A DNA stretch of 64,000 nucleotides from Dermacentor variabilis (GCF_050947875.1 NC_134568.1:257100615-257164614), one strand, 5' to 3'. Positions 10,501 to 21,800 are shown, numbered from the stretch's first letter. Numbers and translations are program-made. The notes: generated by a model not told the origin, from the sequence alone.

Positions 10501-13500
10501 GAAGGCTTTATTCAGGCATTGCAGAGAGGCTAATGCAATGTCAGCTTGGATGAGCGAAGGCAAGCTTTCTGGTTCTTTTTTTTTTTCCTTCCCCCACACG
10601 GCCGGCGCTGTGGATGCGTGGAGGCAAGCGCCGTCTGGTGGTGGGCCAAGGAACCCAGCAACTTGTGTACTTCGCTGTGAATGGTTGGCCTATTTCGCAA
10701 GACAACAGCCAGACTGCAGCACCCACGGTCGCAAAACCTACCGAGGTTCGCAACGAAAAGCTACGCATTAAAAAAAGAGCTGGGCAGGCCATATAATCCG
10801 TAGAGGTACCTGTTGGACTGTGACATAATGGGTGTTAAGGGAAGTGCAGTCAAGGACAGCAGAAAATTAGGTGGAGTGATGAAACTAGAAATTTAGAATT
10901 TAGTTAGAAGTTCGAATCGGCTAGCGCAAGACGTCTGGTAATAGGAGATTGCTGGGAAGAGGCCTTCGTCCTGGAGTGAACATAAAATTAGGCTGATGAC
11001 AACAATGCAGAATATTAAATATCTCCCATAGGGCACAAACTGTATTAGAAAAAAGTTTATGGAGAATATTCTGAAACGCCCAATGCAGCTGCTTTCATTA
11101 GAGAATTTTAGAATAGGGGCCCCAATAGTTTGGGGCCCCAAGGAGCTTTGCAGGTATTGGCGTCGGGGCACGCAGGAGTGAAGTTTTAGAATAGGGCTTT
11201 GCATTTGTGCATAGCATCTTGCGCTGACAGCGCCACTACGGCGTCAAAGAAAAGCTATTAGAAATAAATAAAATATGCCATTTTATGATAAGAATAGTGA
11301 TTTTGACTTTCGTGTATTCACGTTTAATTGCAATTTAGAGGTTATTCTGGAAGCAGCAAACAATTAGTCGCGCTTAGTTTTTGACTAACCAACTTTACGT
11401 ACCTTCACTAGCCAAGCTAAGTCGTGTTAGGCCTATGTGCCATAAAATCCACTATCGAATTCGGAATCAGTGGCGTCTAATGAATCAATCTTTGTAACAC
11501 ACTCTAGTTGAGAGAAAGCGATAACCGCAGTCACTACTCCTAGCTTGCGAACTTCATGCGTTACCACGAATCGAACCCAGTTTGGTGCTAGATTAGAGCC
11601 GTCGCTTTGATGGGTGCCGCCATGTTTGTTTACGCAAATCTTTTGGGCCAACTTTTGGGGCTCCCGCTAAATCTGTGAAATAGCGTGCCCAATGCAAAAC
11701 CCAAATGCAGTTTGCGTCTTGCGCATGCGCAGTGGCTTCGATGCTATTTCTTTGGGGCCCCTATTCTAAAACTCTCTATTATCTTTAATGGGCTTTGAAG
11801 AAAGCCTGCAAAATAAGAAAAAAAATGATGGCACTAAGCATTTGCATTCCTGTATTGCAGGACTCCCAAATAGGTTTTAAACAAATGTCCGCCTGTTACC
11901 AAAAAACAAGAAAAGAGTTACAATTGGCTTTTGGCAGCACCTTGTCACTTATCACCTGTGTCCGTAGCCCATAGCAGCCTTCAAAACAAAGTTGGCATTG
12001 TAGCTGTCTTGCTTACTGTATGCTGAGGCCAATAGTTTCTTTGTGACCTACATGCAGCATTTCTTAGTTGAAAGCATGCTTGAGAATGCTGCACTACAGG
12101 GGCACAAATGCATATTACCTATAATCCCGGCCACGGCGGCCACATTTCGATGGGGGTGAAATTCGAAAACACCCATGTAGTTAGATTTAGGTGCACGTTT
12201 AGGAACCCCAGGTGGTCGAAATTTCCAGAGTCCTCCACTACGGCGTGCCTCATAATCAGAAAGTGGTTTTGGCATGTAAAACCTCATAATTTTATAAAAA
12301 ATATTACCTATGGTATTTGTGGTTTACAGTGGTTACTTCAAACGCTGCATAATCGTTCTTAATTAGCTAAACACATTACAAAATCAGAGTAGCTCAAAGC
12401 AACTGCGTGCAGTATGCCACTGGCTTCTTGCATTGACAGTGACATGTTGCAGGATTTTGGCATGGCGACACTACCGAGTCTCATTCATACATTGAGCTGC
12501 AGAATTTCTGTAACCAGCTTGGTTGAGAAAGCTGCCGTTTCTAGTCAGTGAGTCACTGCTTGATTTTTCAGCCCTGTGACTAGTTGCAAAGCAGGACATC
12601 ACTGTATGCTTATTTTACATCTGCCTTTTTGTGAATGCCACTGCCACATTTACTTTACTGGGGATCACACTTCTGCAAGAGTTGGCATTGCAGTAGAGTT
12701 AGACAACTGCAACAAGATTGTCAAGGAAATACATTATACAAGGCCAAGAAGAGCAAAAGTAGCAAGAGGCTAATGTGCGCAATAGCTGGTGCAAATTCAC
12801 ATGTAGCTTGTCAGTCCAGGTTGTAGAAAATTTTGCCTACATGAGGTAAACACGACACAAGCAGAGAGGTTAATAAAACTAGTTGCCGGTCTGGTTAGTT
12901 CCTTATTGTGAAACAGATCCAGCACAACATGCACAAGGAAGCATGAACAGCACTTATCCCAAGTATATTTGGAAGACCCCTCAGGGTGGCAACCTTGTGC
13001 ATGTTGGGGTGGTCGCTCACCTGTGCAGATATGCCTTTATGACCTTTATAGGCACTGCTTTGGTACCTGCTTTACCGGCCGTGGTTGCTTAGTGGCTATG
13101 GTGCTGACCTGCTAGCACAAGGTCACAGGTTGGAATCCCGGCCACGGTGGCTGCATTTCAATGGGGTCGAAATGTGAAAATACTCATGTACTTAGATATA
13201 GGTGCACGTTAAAGAACCCCAGGTGCTCCAAATTTCTGGAGTCCTCCACTACGGCGTGCCTCATCAGATTGTGGTTTTGGCACATAAAACCCTATAATAC
13301 TTTTTTTCGGGGGGGGGGGGGGGGGTGCCTGCTTTGTGAATATGTCTGGCAATATTTCAGCATCACTTTTTTACCAAATAAATTACAATGCTTAGAAAGT
13401 GTCAGCAAAAAATAAAAAGTACTTGGAAGCTTAGATTAATCTGTTACAGTCAACGTCCGATTTTTCAGACTCCCTAGGGACTGCGAAAATGTCCGAAAAA

Positions 13501-16500
13501 CGAATGCATGTAGAAAATGAATCATATCTATTTCTCGGATAGAGATGGTCAAGGACAAAGTAGCATACCACCTCAACTCTGCCGATGCATTGTCGAGATG
13601 GCCCTGAAAAGTCATTTATACAAAAGATAAAAATAGAAATGCTCACAGTGGGTGCTGATAAAGTAGCTGGCACTATTGGCCTTAAAAAATTTGTCAGTTC
13701 ACTTTTGTACAGCTTTCTGCTTATACCTGCAATAATGTCTGCTGCTTGAATTTCAGCTAGGGTCATGTCATCACCGTACACTGATGGCAGCATCATGAGT
13801 GCTTGCGTCAATTCAGATCCTGTTGGCAACACAGGCATGGGCTCTTCATTTGCAGTTTTGGAGTCATCCACATCACTTGACGGATGATTTATCTGTGGTT
13901 AATTAACAGAGGTAAAACTTGTTATGAGTGTCAGTGGATCATTCAAATGTTATCTCAATGGAAACCGTAACACTAGCAGTGCGCACAGGTCATTGTCGAT
14001 TAAGTCTGGGGACTGATAAGGCTTGTACAGTCGCCGACCGTTTATTCGGACCTAACGGGGACTGCGGAAATGTCCGAATAAACAGGTGTCCGAAAAAGCA
14101 GATTAAGAAAAAAAATGAAATCCTTTATTTCCACGCACTTCTTCGGGCTCGGCCGTAGGCTTGAAGAAATTGTGAATGCGCCGCTGCACGCTGTTCCGTT
14201 TACGTGCAATCAAATAAGCCTGAATCTTGGAGAGGGTTGTAGTAGGGTCACTATAGACTGCTGAAAGCACAGTCACTGCTTGTACACGTTCCGCATGCGA
14301 CAACAGCTTAGCACATGGTGCGTCATATTTCGACTCGGAGTCATCGTCCGGCGGTGCAGCAGAAACCTGACGAATGATCTCGCCATTGTCGAGTTCTGCG
14401 CATGTCAGTACAGCAGTGTCAGCACTTGTGAAACTGTCAAATGAGACGGTGTCCGGAATCGCAATGCAACCACTGCGCACGTCTCGGCAGAACATTTTCC
14501 GCATCAGTAGGGAGCACATCGGAAGGCGACAAATCTTAGGCCTCTCGGCACCCGCTTGCCAGCATTCCCCAGTGCAGTCTGCGCGGGCACTGTCGGCGCC
14601 ATTAGACACTTGACGCGATGTTTTCGTATGCCACGTTTGAACACCGGAACCTCGGCACAGCACACAAAACAAGCACCAGTCGCACAAACGAAAAGCGTAG
14701 CCTATTCGCAACGTCGTGCGCGACGAATCAGCTGCTGGATTGTCTTGGCACACGGCTTACTAAGCTAAAACCGGAACTGCTGTAGAGCCACTCTATTGAA
14801 CCAGGCAGAAACGATGATGATGAGTGGGAATTTGCAGCAGCGCCACTTCGTGGGGCAGCAAGGAGGCTCCGTTCAAAACAAAAATGTCGTTCAGCAAGTC
14901 GAACCATGCACCGGTCAGAGTCGGTCCATGGTGATCTCGATCGAGTTGTCCGAAAAATCAAACGAGAGGTTGCAAGGTGTCCGAACTTTCGGCAGTTGTT
15001 ATACATTATGGTCTATGGGGAGAATGGCGGTGCCGCGAAGCAGACCGAATAATCGAGCATGTCCGAATTTTTGGAGTCCGGAAAATCAGTCGGCGACTGT
15101 AATGATCTTCAGATGAGCTAGCCATTTCAATGTACTGGGTGTGTAGCCTGCATGGCGAAAACAGTTCCGAAGCATGTCTTGTTACCGCCTTCCACGCATC
15201 TGAAAGCATGCCACCAGCTGACCTGTGATAAATGCAGGGTGTCTACCAACAGGGAAAACCGGGAATTCTAAGGGATCTTGAATAGTCTGAAAATACTCAG
15301 GGAAAACTCGGGGAATTTGGCCTTCTATCAAAGAAAATTAGCTGTCATTTTATTGAAAGGGAACAAAACTTGCCTTAATGCTGGCTCAAGTAAAAGAGGA
15401 ATCGTAACGAATTGTCTTTGACGCCATGTTGTCGACGAGAGGAGTTCCCTGTGTACCGTGAACGACAGATTCTCTGGACGCTCGATTTTTGGGACATGCC
15501 CGATAATGTGGATGGCTTCGCGGCACCACCACGTACCCCATAGAGTCGATGTATAAGAACATCTGAAATTTCAGACGCAAGAACCCTTCACTCTCCGATT
15601 CTCCAGACTTGCTACAACCACAGGTCTGAAATAGCATTAGTCAAAGCCAACAATCAAAGCCGTTTTGATTATCTCGCCACCGAGCCGGCGCTTTCGCACG
15701 CAGATCTACTGGCAGCCGTAGCCACCACTGCGGCAACGAGAGGCCTAGCTGCTTTGACGTTCGCTATTAAGGTTCTTGCCATTTGTTGTCGTGTTTTTCA
15801 TTGAAGGGATTCGCCGCTGGCAGCCTTTGTGGTCCTCGTGATTGGCTTAGAAAGCACCACGTGTTGCATAAAACCGGTACCCAAAAGGCAGCTTCGCCTC
15901 AGCACAGAAATGTTATGCGGTGAAGCATACATAAAATATTGTGGCAAACACTAACAAGCGTGGGAAGAAGGGGCAACGGTCACGGGACACAGTACGTATT
16001 GCCTAATTATACACGCATGCACCCGCCATCTCCTATCACAGTACAAGCACCGATATTCCTTATAAGTGTACTGGCAGGCCTTCAGAGCATTTTTGGACGT
16101 GCCTGTGGCGATTTGAGGCTTTGGGGGCAGTAAAACACATGCATTCATTATTTTCGGACGTTCTTGCGCCCCTAGGGAGTCTGAAAAATCGGACATTGAC
16201 TGTATAATTGACCAAGAGGGTGCTGCAAATGGTCTGTGGGGCAAACATGCTGCGGGACGAGGACGAGAACAGAAAGGACCGTCGCATTGAGGAATGATCG
16301 GGAAAGGAACTGTGCCGCCTCTTCTTTTAAGGAGCTCGAGCTCAAAAAGCAAAGTGTTGGCTGACGCCGAGATGCAGGTGACCCTCATCGAAACCAAAAT
16401 AAACTCTTTAAAGTAGTGAAACTCAACTCTGAGGCATTGTGTGTGGGCTGAGAGTGTCACGACAGTTGAGGTTGAGTTTCCAGCTGCTGAGAGAATCTCA

Positions 16501-18609
16501 CTTCTGACAAAGTTCAGGCCTAATATGAATGAGCTTAAAAAAAGCTCATTTTCAAAAATGTCTGACTCTATTTGCAATAGGCATTACCACTTTATTTTGG
16601 GGGGGGGGGGGAGATATTTTATTTGCTGTGCATTTTACTAACCCCTCCCTTCATTTTTCTATTTTAAATAACATAACCACTACTCCTTACTATTCAAACT
16701 GGATAAAGTATGTTGCTTCTTAAATTTTATTTTTAACATGCTTACTAGAGAGTGACAGCATCTGGCGACATGGTGTCAACCTGTCTTGACATCAGACGAA
16801 ATTCTGTGTTCTCAAAGAATTTCGCAAAGGAACTCGGGGAATTTGAAAATTTCAACTTGGTAGACACCCTGAAATGTAACTTTTGCCACTCCCAAGGTAT
16901 TCGCTTTGTTTTTGAGGTAATCTGAAATCGACTGCTTGGAAATGGCGAACTCCTTGCTCACGTTGGTTTGTCACCAGTCACTCTCAACTTCCTTAAATGA
17001 TTGCGGCTTTCTTTTCCGTTGGAGAGGATGACAAAAGCGGAGTTGGTGCCATTGCTTACAGCGGCAAAGCTTTCAATAAAAAACACTGCACCAAACAGCA
17101 GGAAGCTTGGTCGCAAACTTGAAGCAGCTAGGCATAGTGTTAGAGTGCACGACAGCATAAAATGACCACACGGCCATGCCCCAAACACAAATGGCTACGG
17201 CTGCCAGCAGGTCAGCGTGCGTGATAAGCAAAATGCCAGCGGTGGTGACTTTAATACCATTTCGGATGTTAACTCTCGGCAAAAAGTCTGAAAATTTGGA
17301 CAGCAAAGGGTTTCAGCATCCGAAATGCTGGACGCCTTTACACATTGGCTCTATGGGGTATGTGGCAGTGCCGCAAAGGCGCCTGAATTATTGGATGTGT
17401 CCGAAAAATTGGCTGTATTTCATTCTGCCCATTTTAACATTGCAGCTGTCTATTATCTAGTGCTGAGAAGGCATTTGGAACAAAACTGCAAATTCGTGAT
17501 GTAACGTTTTGTCTGTCACTAGAAATGAAGGCTACCCTGAAGTATAAGGTGGGCTGACTGTACACTCTAGTTTTCTTGTGCTGCTCTGTGTTTTAATTTC
17601 AGTGCAAAAAGCAACACATCCTTATTTGTCCTGAGTATGCTGCCAACAAAAAGTGCCCAAGGGGAAAGAAGTGCTACTTGTCGCACCGTGTTCGGGGTAC
17701 AAAGCGCAAGCACGAAGAAAACTCTTCAGAAGGTGCTACTAAGGACTGTAGCATGCCTGTTGTGCCATTGAAGGTGCTGAAACAAAGGCAAGTACTTCAA
17801 ACTATTTTGTGTGATGTAGTTGAGGCTCTATCAACTTTTGCTTTTCATAGTGCAAGCTGTGCTGGGCCTAGCAGCACTATGGAAGATGAGCAGGGAAGTC
17901 GGAAGATGGCGCAAGCTCCTCACTTCATACCACTTGAGTCTAGTCCCCATTTGGCCACATCTTCGGGTATTCGGAAGCACTGTGAGTATGCTTTGCCATT
18001 CTTGTACAGGCAACCATGTGCTTCTGGCAGCATACTTGCTTTCAGAAGGAACTTGACGTTTCAAATAAAGAGTGGAAGCATCAAGGATGGTTTAGTGGTG
18101 TTCCACTCATTTATAACATTAAGCCAAATTGAAATTTGTTGCACTTACAATAGTTAGCCTGCAGTTGCTGGTTCAACCAGGCTACGCAAGTTTCGGTTTA
18201 AAGTAGGTGCTGGCAACATGGCTGATGACCATGCTACGGCATTGGAGCCGAAATATCGCTTTCTGTTCCGACTTGTGCAGGCAGTTGGAGTCTGAATAAT
18301 GGAACGGAGCGCTGTCTGGGTGCCAGAAGTTTCGATCATCCTTATGCATTTAATTGTATGGATCAGTGGCAGTGCCGTGAAACAGTCTCAGTTATCGGTG
18401 TGCGACTTTATTGAAAAACAACGCTTTCAGAGGGCTAGTCAATCTGACTGGTGTGTAGGAATACTTAATATACAAGTAACCAGTTGTTTTCTTTTTTTGT
18501 GTGTGTGAATTTGCAAGTGTGTTCACATATAAGCTTACACATTTTGAGCAGCTTCTAAAACTTTATTGCAGTGACTGGCATTCGGATTCGGCCCAACTTC
18601 CTCTCATAA
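4577..18609 (+). CDS. ZC3H3: ZC3H3 orthologue, five-CCCH zinc-finger protein (10 coding exons)
   Basis: Exons: 4577-4640, 4762-5478, 5867-5960, 6051-6184, 6270-6483, 6550-6711, 8077-8275, 17603-17787, 17851-17981, 18572-18609; 1938 nt, 645 residues plus TAA. All phases join. Residues 433-556 hold five tandem CCCH fingers: C-x8-C-x5-C-x3-H, two C-x7-C-x4-C-x3-H, then two more C-x8-C-x5-C-x3-H. Finger 2 is split by intron 6 and finger 4 by intron 7. DPEKVAVCTR, APEKMPVCSFFLKG and the C-terminal GIRIRPN motif match animal ZC3H3 closely; the N-terminal 400 residues are basic and poorly conserved apart from two G-x-x-Y repeats. Human and fly ZC3H3 associate with the polyadenylation/export machinery in the nucleus; that role is transferred by homology. 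Intron 7 is 9.3 kb and full of transposons. Intron 8 (17788-17850) is a 63-nt GC-AG intron whose retention keeps the frame (666 residues). Confidence 0.93.
6712..8076. other. ZC3H3 intron 6, no second gene or clear repeat
   Basis: AT-rich, ordinary intronic sequence bounded by GTGAGC and TTCCAG. A short stretch near 7660-7715 (an AACGAGAAGAAAG-type segment) recurs at about 29625 and 48090, so it is a fragment of an interspersed repeat. Confidence 0.5.
8669..9601. mobile_element. MITE-like element with ~30-bp terminal inverted repeats
   Basis: The left end (from 8669, GTACCGTATTTACTCGCATA) and the right end (to 9601) are inverted copies with a few mismatches. A subterminal motif, TAATGATCGCACCC, occurs at about 8704, 8763 and 9527. 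No transposase frame is present, so the element is non-autonomous (933 bp). The ends are palindromic (GTAC), so I could not define a target duplication. Superfamily not assigned. It lies in ZC3H3 intron 7. Confidence 0.6.
9727..9978 (+). repeat. Ruka-like tRNA-derived SINE carrying an internal hairpin
   Basis: This copy has the tRNA-like head (A-box region near 9735, B-box region GGTTCAAGTCCCAG near 9825) and the body shared by all copies here (CCCAGGTGGTC, then CCACTACGGCGTGCCTC). It resembles the tick SINE named Ruka. A perfect 16-bp hairpin at 9743-9778 and a short duplication interrupt the head, so the copy is probably dead. Confidence 0.75.
9979..10250 (-). repeat. Probable LINE 3'-UTR fragment ending in a GATT microsatellite
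   Basis: An (AATC)n run at about 9979-9995 abuts the SINE tail and continues into non-coding sequence. Read on the minus strand this looks like a retrotransposon 3' UTR with a simple-repeat tail. No coding part remains, so the call is tentative. Confidence 0.35.
11100..11777. mobile_element. 678-bp TIR element with GGGGCCCC in both ends
   Basis: The left terminus at 11100 (AGAGAATTTTAGAATAGGGG) and the right terminus ending at 11777 are inverted with one mismatch over about 26 bp, including a GGGGCCCC block. ATT flanks both sides (11097-11099 and 11778-11780), a candidate 3-bp target duplication as in PIF/Harbinger elements. There is no transposase, so it is a MITE. It lies in ZC3H3 intron 7. 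Confidence 0.65.
12121..12305 (+). repeat. Ruka-like SINE, 5'-truncated
   Basis: It starts within the B-box region (CCCGGCCACGGCGGCC) and keeps the full body through CCACTACGGCGTGCCTCATA and the AT-rich tail. The tRNA A-box is missing. Confidence 0.8.
13073..13308 (+). repeat. Ruka-like SINE, near full length, followed by a 17-G run
   Basis: Head (CCGTGGTTGCTTAGTGGCTA), B box (GGTTGGAATCCCGG) and the shared body are all present. The tail ends in T7-C and is followed directly by 17 consecutive G residues (13309-13325). Confidence 0.82.
13431..13871 (-). pseudogene. Tigger transposase C-terminal relic
   Basis: The first ~75 codons (13871 leftward) resemble the C-terminal tail of tick Tigger-like transposases: acidic, with SELTQALMMLPSVYGDD and an NFLRP ending. 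The remainder reads through the 3' UTR into the terminal repeat. No catalytic residues lie here. Confidence 0.55.
14028..15099 (-). mobile_element. Inner Tigger/pogo element with TA target duplication
   Basis: TA dinucleotides flank it (14026-14027 and 15100-15101). Both ends begin CAGTCGCCGAC, and further GTCCGAA motifs lie in the subterminal parts. It sits within the C-terminal coding relic of the outer Tigger, so it is a later insertion. At 1072 bp it retains only the 3' part of a transposase gene. Confidence 0.78.
14103..14753 (-). pseudogene. Truncated Tigger transposase, C-terminal part
   Basis: The last ~110 codons carry the acidic tail (APPDDDSESKYDAPCAK), HAERVQAVTVLSAVYSDPTT and RRIHNFFKPTAEPEE, which I recognise as the tail of tick Tigger-like proteins (CENP-B/pogo family). 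The upstream part of this frame is not transposase-like, which fits an internal deletion that removed the DDE domain. Confidence 0.6.
15110..15222 (-). pseudogene. Tigger transposase fragment (MLSDAWKAV region)
   Basis: The minus frame gives MLSDAWKAVTRHASELFSPC, matching the stretch just after the catalytic domain in Tigger proteins (a tryptophan motif before 'CFRHAGF'). It breaks off into inner-Tigger sequence on one side and the 15235 TIR element on the other. Confidence 0.5.
15235..16871. mobile_element. TIR element beginning CAGGGTGTCTACCAA, inserted in the Tigger transposase
   Basis: CAGGGTGTCTACCAA at 15235 is mirrored at 16857-16871, with related GGGAATTTG/CGGGGAATTTG blocks inside both ends. 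AAATG flanks both sides (15230-15234, 16872-16876). A CAGGG start suggests hAT, but the 5-bp flank does not fit the usual 8 bp, so the superfamily is open. It carries a small Tigger copy and no transposase of its own. Confidence 0.55.
15470..16202 (+). mobile_element. Internally deleted Tigger copy, third nested layer
   Basis: The right end (to 16202, followed by TA) is an almost exact inverted copy of the outer Tigger 3' end for about 33 bp. The left part (15480-15560) matches the 5' leader of the other copies in reverse complement (GCGGCACC, CCCCATAGAGTCG). About 700 bp remain, without coding sequence. Confidence 0.5.
16876..17052 (-). pseudogene. Tigger transposase N-terminal helix-turn-helix relic
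   Basis: An ATG at 17052 starts MAPTPLLSSSPTEKKAAII and then a stop. In a shifted frame NVSKEFAISKQSISDYLKNK follows, the CENP-B/pogo N-terminal DNA-binding helix-turn-helix. The reading breaks at 16876 where the 15235-16871 element inserted. Confidence 0.6.
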
Positions 18610-18843
18610 ATTCCAGTGGCTCCGGTTTGGTAAGATCGTTCTGTGATAAATACATAAAATGCACATTTCACATACATTAGTAGTTTGTTTTATGTTTTGG
18701 TATTTGCACACCTCATGGTTTTGAGCAAATAAAGTAACAGTTTACACATGTCTTCATAATATGCTTCCTCTTCCAGCATCGGTGTCCTACAAAAGCAATG
18801 GAAAACAGTTGTACAGTTGTAAATAAATAAAAAGAAAACTGCA
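18610..18843. other. Convergent intergenic gap between ZC3H3 and DHX35
   Basis: Only 234 bp separate the two stop codons. The stretch holds the ZC3H3 poly(A) signal. I found no minus-strand AATAAA between 18843 and 18568; the first lies at 18567-18562, inside ZC3H3 intron 9. The two 3' UTRs may therefore overlap. Confidence 0.6.
18728..18733 (+). terminator. ZC3H3 poly(A) signal AATAAA
   Basis: Canonical AATAAA, 119 bp after the ZC3H3 stop, followed by a T-rich stretch. Confidence 0.6.
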
Positions 18844-21800
18844 TTATGAAATTCTGCTTACTGTGCCATACTGATAAAACCCTGGTGCAAGCTCATACAG
18901 CCACGATGACTCGACCACAGTTACATTCCTCATGAATTCTCTGCTGGTGTGGATAAGCTCTCCAAACACAACCCTACAAAAAGCATAAGATTTAATAAAC
19001 TGGTAAAAAACAACTTTGTCAAAGTTCTCACCACTTGGGCTGTTTCTGTGTGTACAGCACAGACGTAGGATGTATGGCCAGTGGGTGATCCCCACAGACA
19101 GTGCGATACTCTCCAGAATAGTGTAGGTATGCAGCGTTGGCAAAGTGCCCTGCCACAATACACCTGCATACTGAGTCTGTATCTCCTGCAATTACAAATT
19201 TTTAATGAAACTGTCTGATCAGTGCTGCAGTTGCAACTGCTATGCAAATGAAAATTCAACGCACCTTCGCAAGACACAAGGGGCACTTTGTGTTTCTGCA
19301 GTAACTTCCGCAACTGATTCCTGATTTCAGTAGCTCTCAAAAGACCGTTGTAGTTCAGGAACATTTGGCCACACCACTGCTTGTTTTTACCTTTCTAAAA
19401 AAAACCCGAAACATTGAGACATCAAATGCAGAGTATTTGCTTATTCTACAGGTGACTGTAGAAATTTAGCTCTAAAATAACATCAGCTACTATGCTAGTG
19501 GACAGTCTCTACACTGGATATGGACGCACATCCAAATGCTTCACAAACTGCCACCCCCCCCTCTTTTGTGTGTGTGAACTCGGCACCACTACAGCTCTAA
19601 GTACTGGATACATGCCAGTGCAACATGGGCCTTTTACAGAAACACTTTGTGGTAAAACAGCAGCAAGTCTAAAATGTCATGCAGGCACGGGCACATTCTT
19701 GAAATTGCTGCAACGTGAGGATGAAGCTTTTATAAATAGGTCTGTCAACATTTTAAGCCTTCATATGTACAGGAAAGGAGCACAATAATAATATTTGGGG
19801 TTTTACGTGCCAAAACCACTTTCTGATTATGAGGCACGCCGTAGTGGAGGACTCCGGAAATTTTGACCACCTGGGGTTCTTTAACGTGCACCTAAATCTA
19901 AGCACACGGGTGTTTTCGCATTTCGCCCCTATCGAAATGCGGCTGCCGTGGCCGCGATTCGATCCCGCGACCTCGTGCTCAGCAGCCCAACACCATAGCC
20001 ACTGAGCAACCACGGCGGGTGAAAGGAGCACAATATGCAATAACATTACTCAAAGGTAAGTCTTGCCTTCATTTTTTCTGTTCATAATCTCTTCCACTGA
20101 TCGTACCTAGTGCATACCGTAACTGGGCCAGACGTTTTATGAATTTTCATCTTCTAAACATTGTGCAAGGCTCAATGTCAATGGTCCTGTTTACCTTTTC
20201 TTATTAAACTAGATTGGGTCTTCTCTTTAATAGTTCACACATCTCACGGCCCTTGCAAATTGAGAAAAATGCTGTTGTGGATTGTTCCGCTTTTTAGATT
20301 AATGCACACATAGGACAAGTATCCCAACAGTCTTTAGCATAGTATAACTATGCAGTAGCAGTGAATGCCACAGATGTTTTTTCTTGAGGCGAAAACAGTT
20401 AAGCATGCTGCAAGCCGTTACTGACTGGTCTTAACCGTTGAAGCAAGGAACTTGTCCCTCACTTTCTTGTGGATGCTGTAACCAAAGCGGGAGATAGAAG
20501 CTTCCCGATTTCAGCAGTTCCAAACTTCTAGACAATTGTAGTTCTGGAACATATGTCTCCACCACTGCTTGTCTTAACCTTTCCAGAATACAACCCCCAT
20601 TCCTGGGATGCCGCAAATCAAATCGCCTGGCACTGTGCCAACACCTTGCACTTCCAGAGCGGTGTGCAGGAAAAGTAAACTCTTGTTGAACTGGCTTCTG
20701 CACAAAGTCGATGGAAGCACATGGTGCAGGCAGAGAACACTGCTCTATTAAATAAAGGACGAAAGTGCAGCATTTCCTTAAGTAGTGCAGAAAGTACAGC
20801 CAAATCAAAGAAACCTATACTTCCATATAACGATCTCAAGCATTCATCAATTTCTTTGAGATGAAGGCTGCATTTTTCATCGTAAACTTGCCACTACCAA
20901 TGTCTCGCTGATGCAGCATCTGCTCTTGTTAGCTTCAATAGCGGGTTTGAGGGTAGGGGGCGCTACTGTATTGTGGGTTCTTTGCACAGTTTTGTGAACC
21001 TAGTGGTTTGCGTCCCCTAACCTTAAAAACTTCCTAATAGTCGCCGGCAGGCTGCTGCTGTGACAGCATCTCCTCAAACTAAGGTATGTGTAGCACGGCA
21101 GCAGAACTGCCACAGAAACCCATGTATCTCTTAATGACAAGTTATGGGACCTGTCGGCACCATCTACATCTTGCAGGGCCAAATGCTGAAGAGAAAGGAT
21201 GCGAATTCCAGAAAGTAATGTCGTGCATTTTTGGCGCAAACTGTTTTTGTTTTTAGGCTCACTGTGCTTAGCTGTCTCTCCCTGCTCATGCCGAAAGGCT
21301 AACTGCAGCAACATTTAAATTTGGTTATTAATGAGTAGTATACACTACTGAAACAATCTTGGCAAAACTGCAGGGCTAGTAATTTTGTCATTTCTTTATT
21401 GCCAGTCTTTAAATAGGGCCTAAGCAGACAACACATGCACCTGGTGGTTTGCAAATATGACCCAAGTTGCCTCAAAGATTTTTCAATGTGCCGTAGGTAG
21501 CACCTAATTTCTAAGGTTGGGCTGAGGAGCTGCACATACTAGATGTGCGTTGCTTCCAGCAAATGGTAATGGCAGCTTCTTTTTCCCTCCCAGTTTCAGT
21601 TTTAAGACCGTTTATTTCTACAAGCCTTTTGAGTCGTATACAAATGTAACATTTTGCGTGGAGGCTGTTCTATACGTACACTACCTGAAACTAAGCTTCT
21701 ACGCGGTCCAAAATTTTGCTGGAGCTGGCCTTCAACACTTGCCACATAAGGCACACTGACGTTTTCTTAACGCAATAGCAGCAATTTAAACAGTGAGCCT

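Larger units (their letters stand above)
13447..17412 (-). mobile_element. Outer Tigger/pogo-type DNA transposon, heavily interrupted
   Basis: The 3' end is at 13447 after a TA (CAGTCAACGTCCGATTTTTC). The 5' end lies near 17412, where the sequence matches the 5' leaders of other Tigger copies here (TATGGGGT, GTGCCGC, GTCCGAAAAATTGG). In between are relics of a minus-strand transposase: the N-terminus (16876-17052), MLSDAW (15110-15222) and the C-terminus (13650-13871). The element contains a second Tigger (14028-15099) and a TIR element (15235-16871). The catalytic middle of the transposase is gone. It fills much of ZC3H3 intron 7. Confidence 0.65.

Noticed and set aside
17678..18157. Single 159-codon exon at the ZC3H3 3' end
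   Set aside because: The frame runs past the GTGAGT at 17982 into intron sequence. The family C-terminus (GIRIRPN) lies in the separate exon at 18572.
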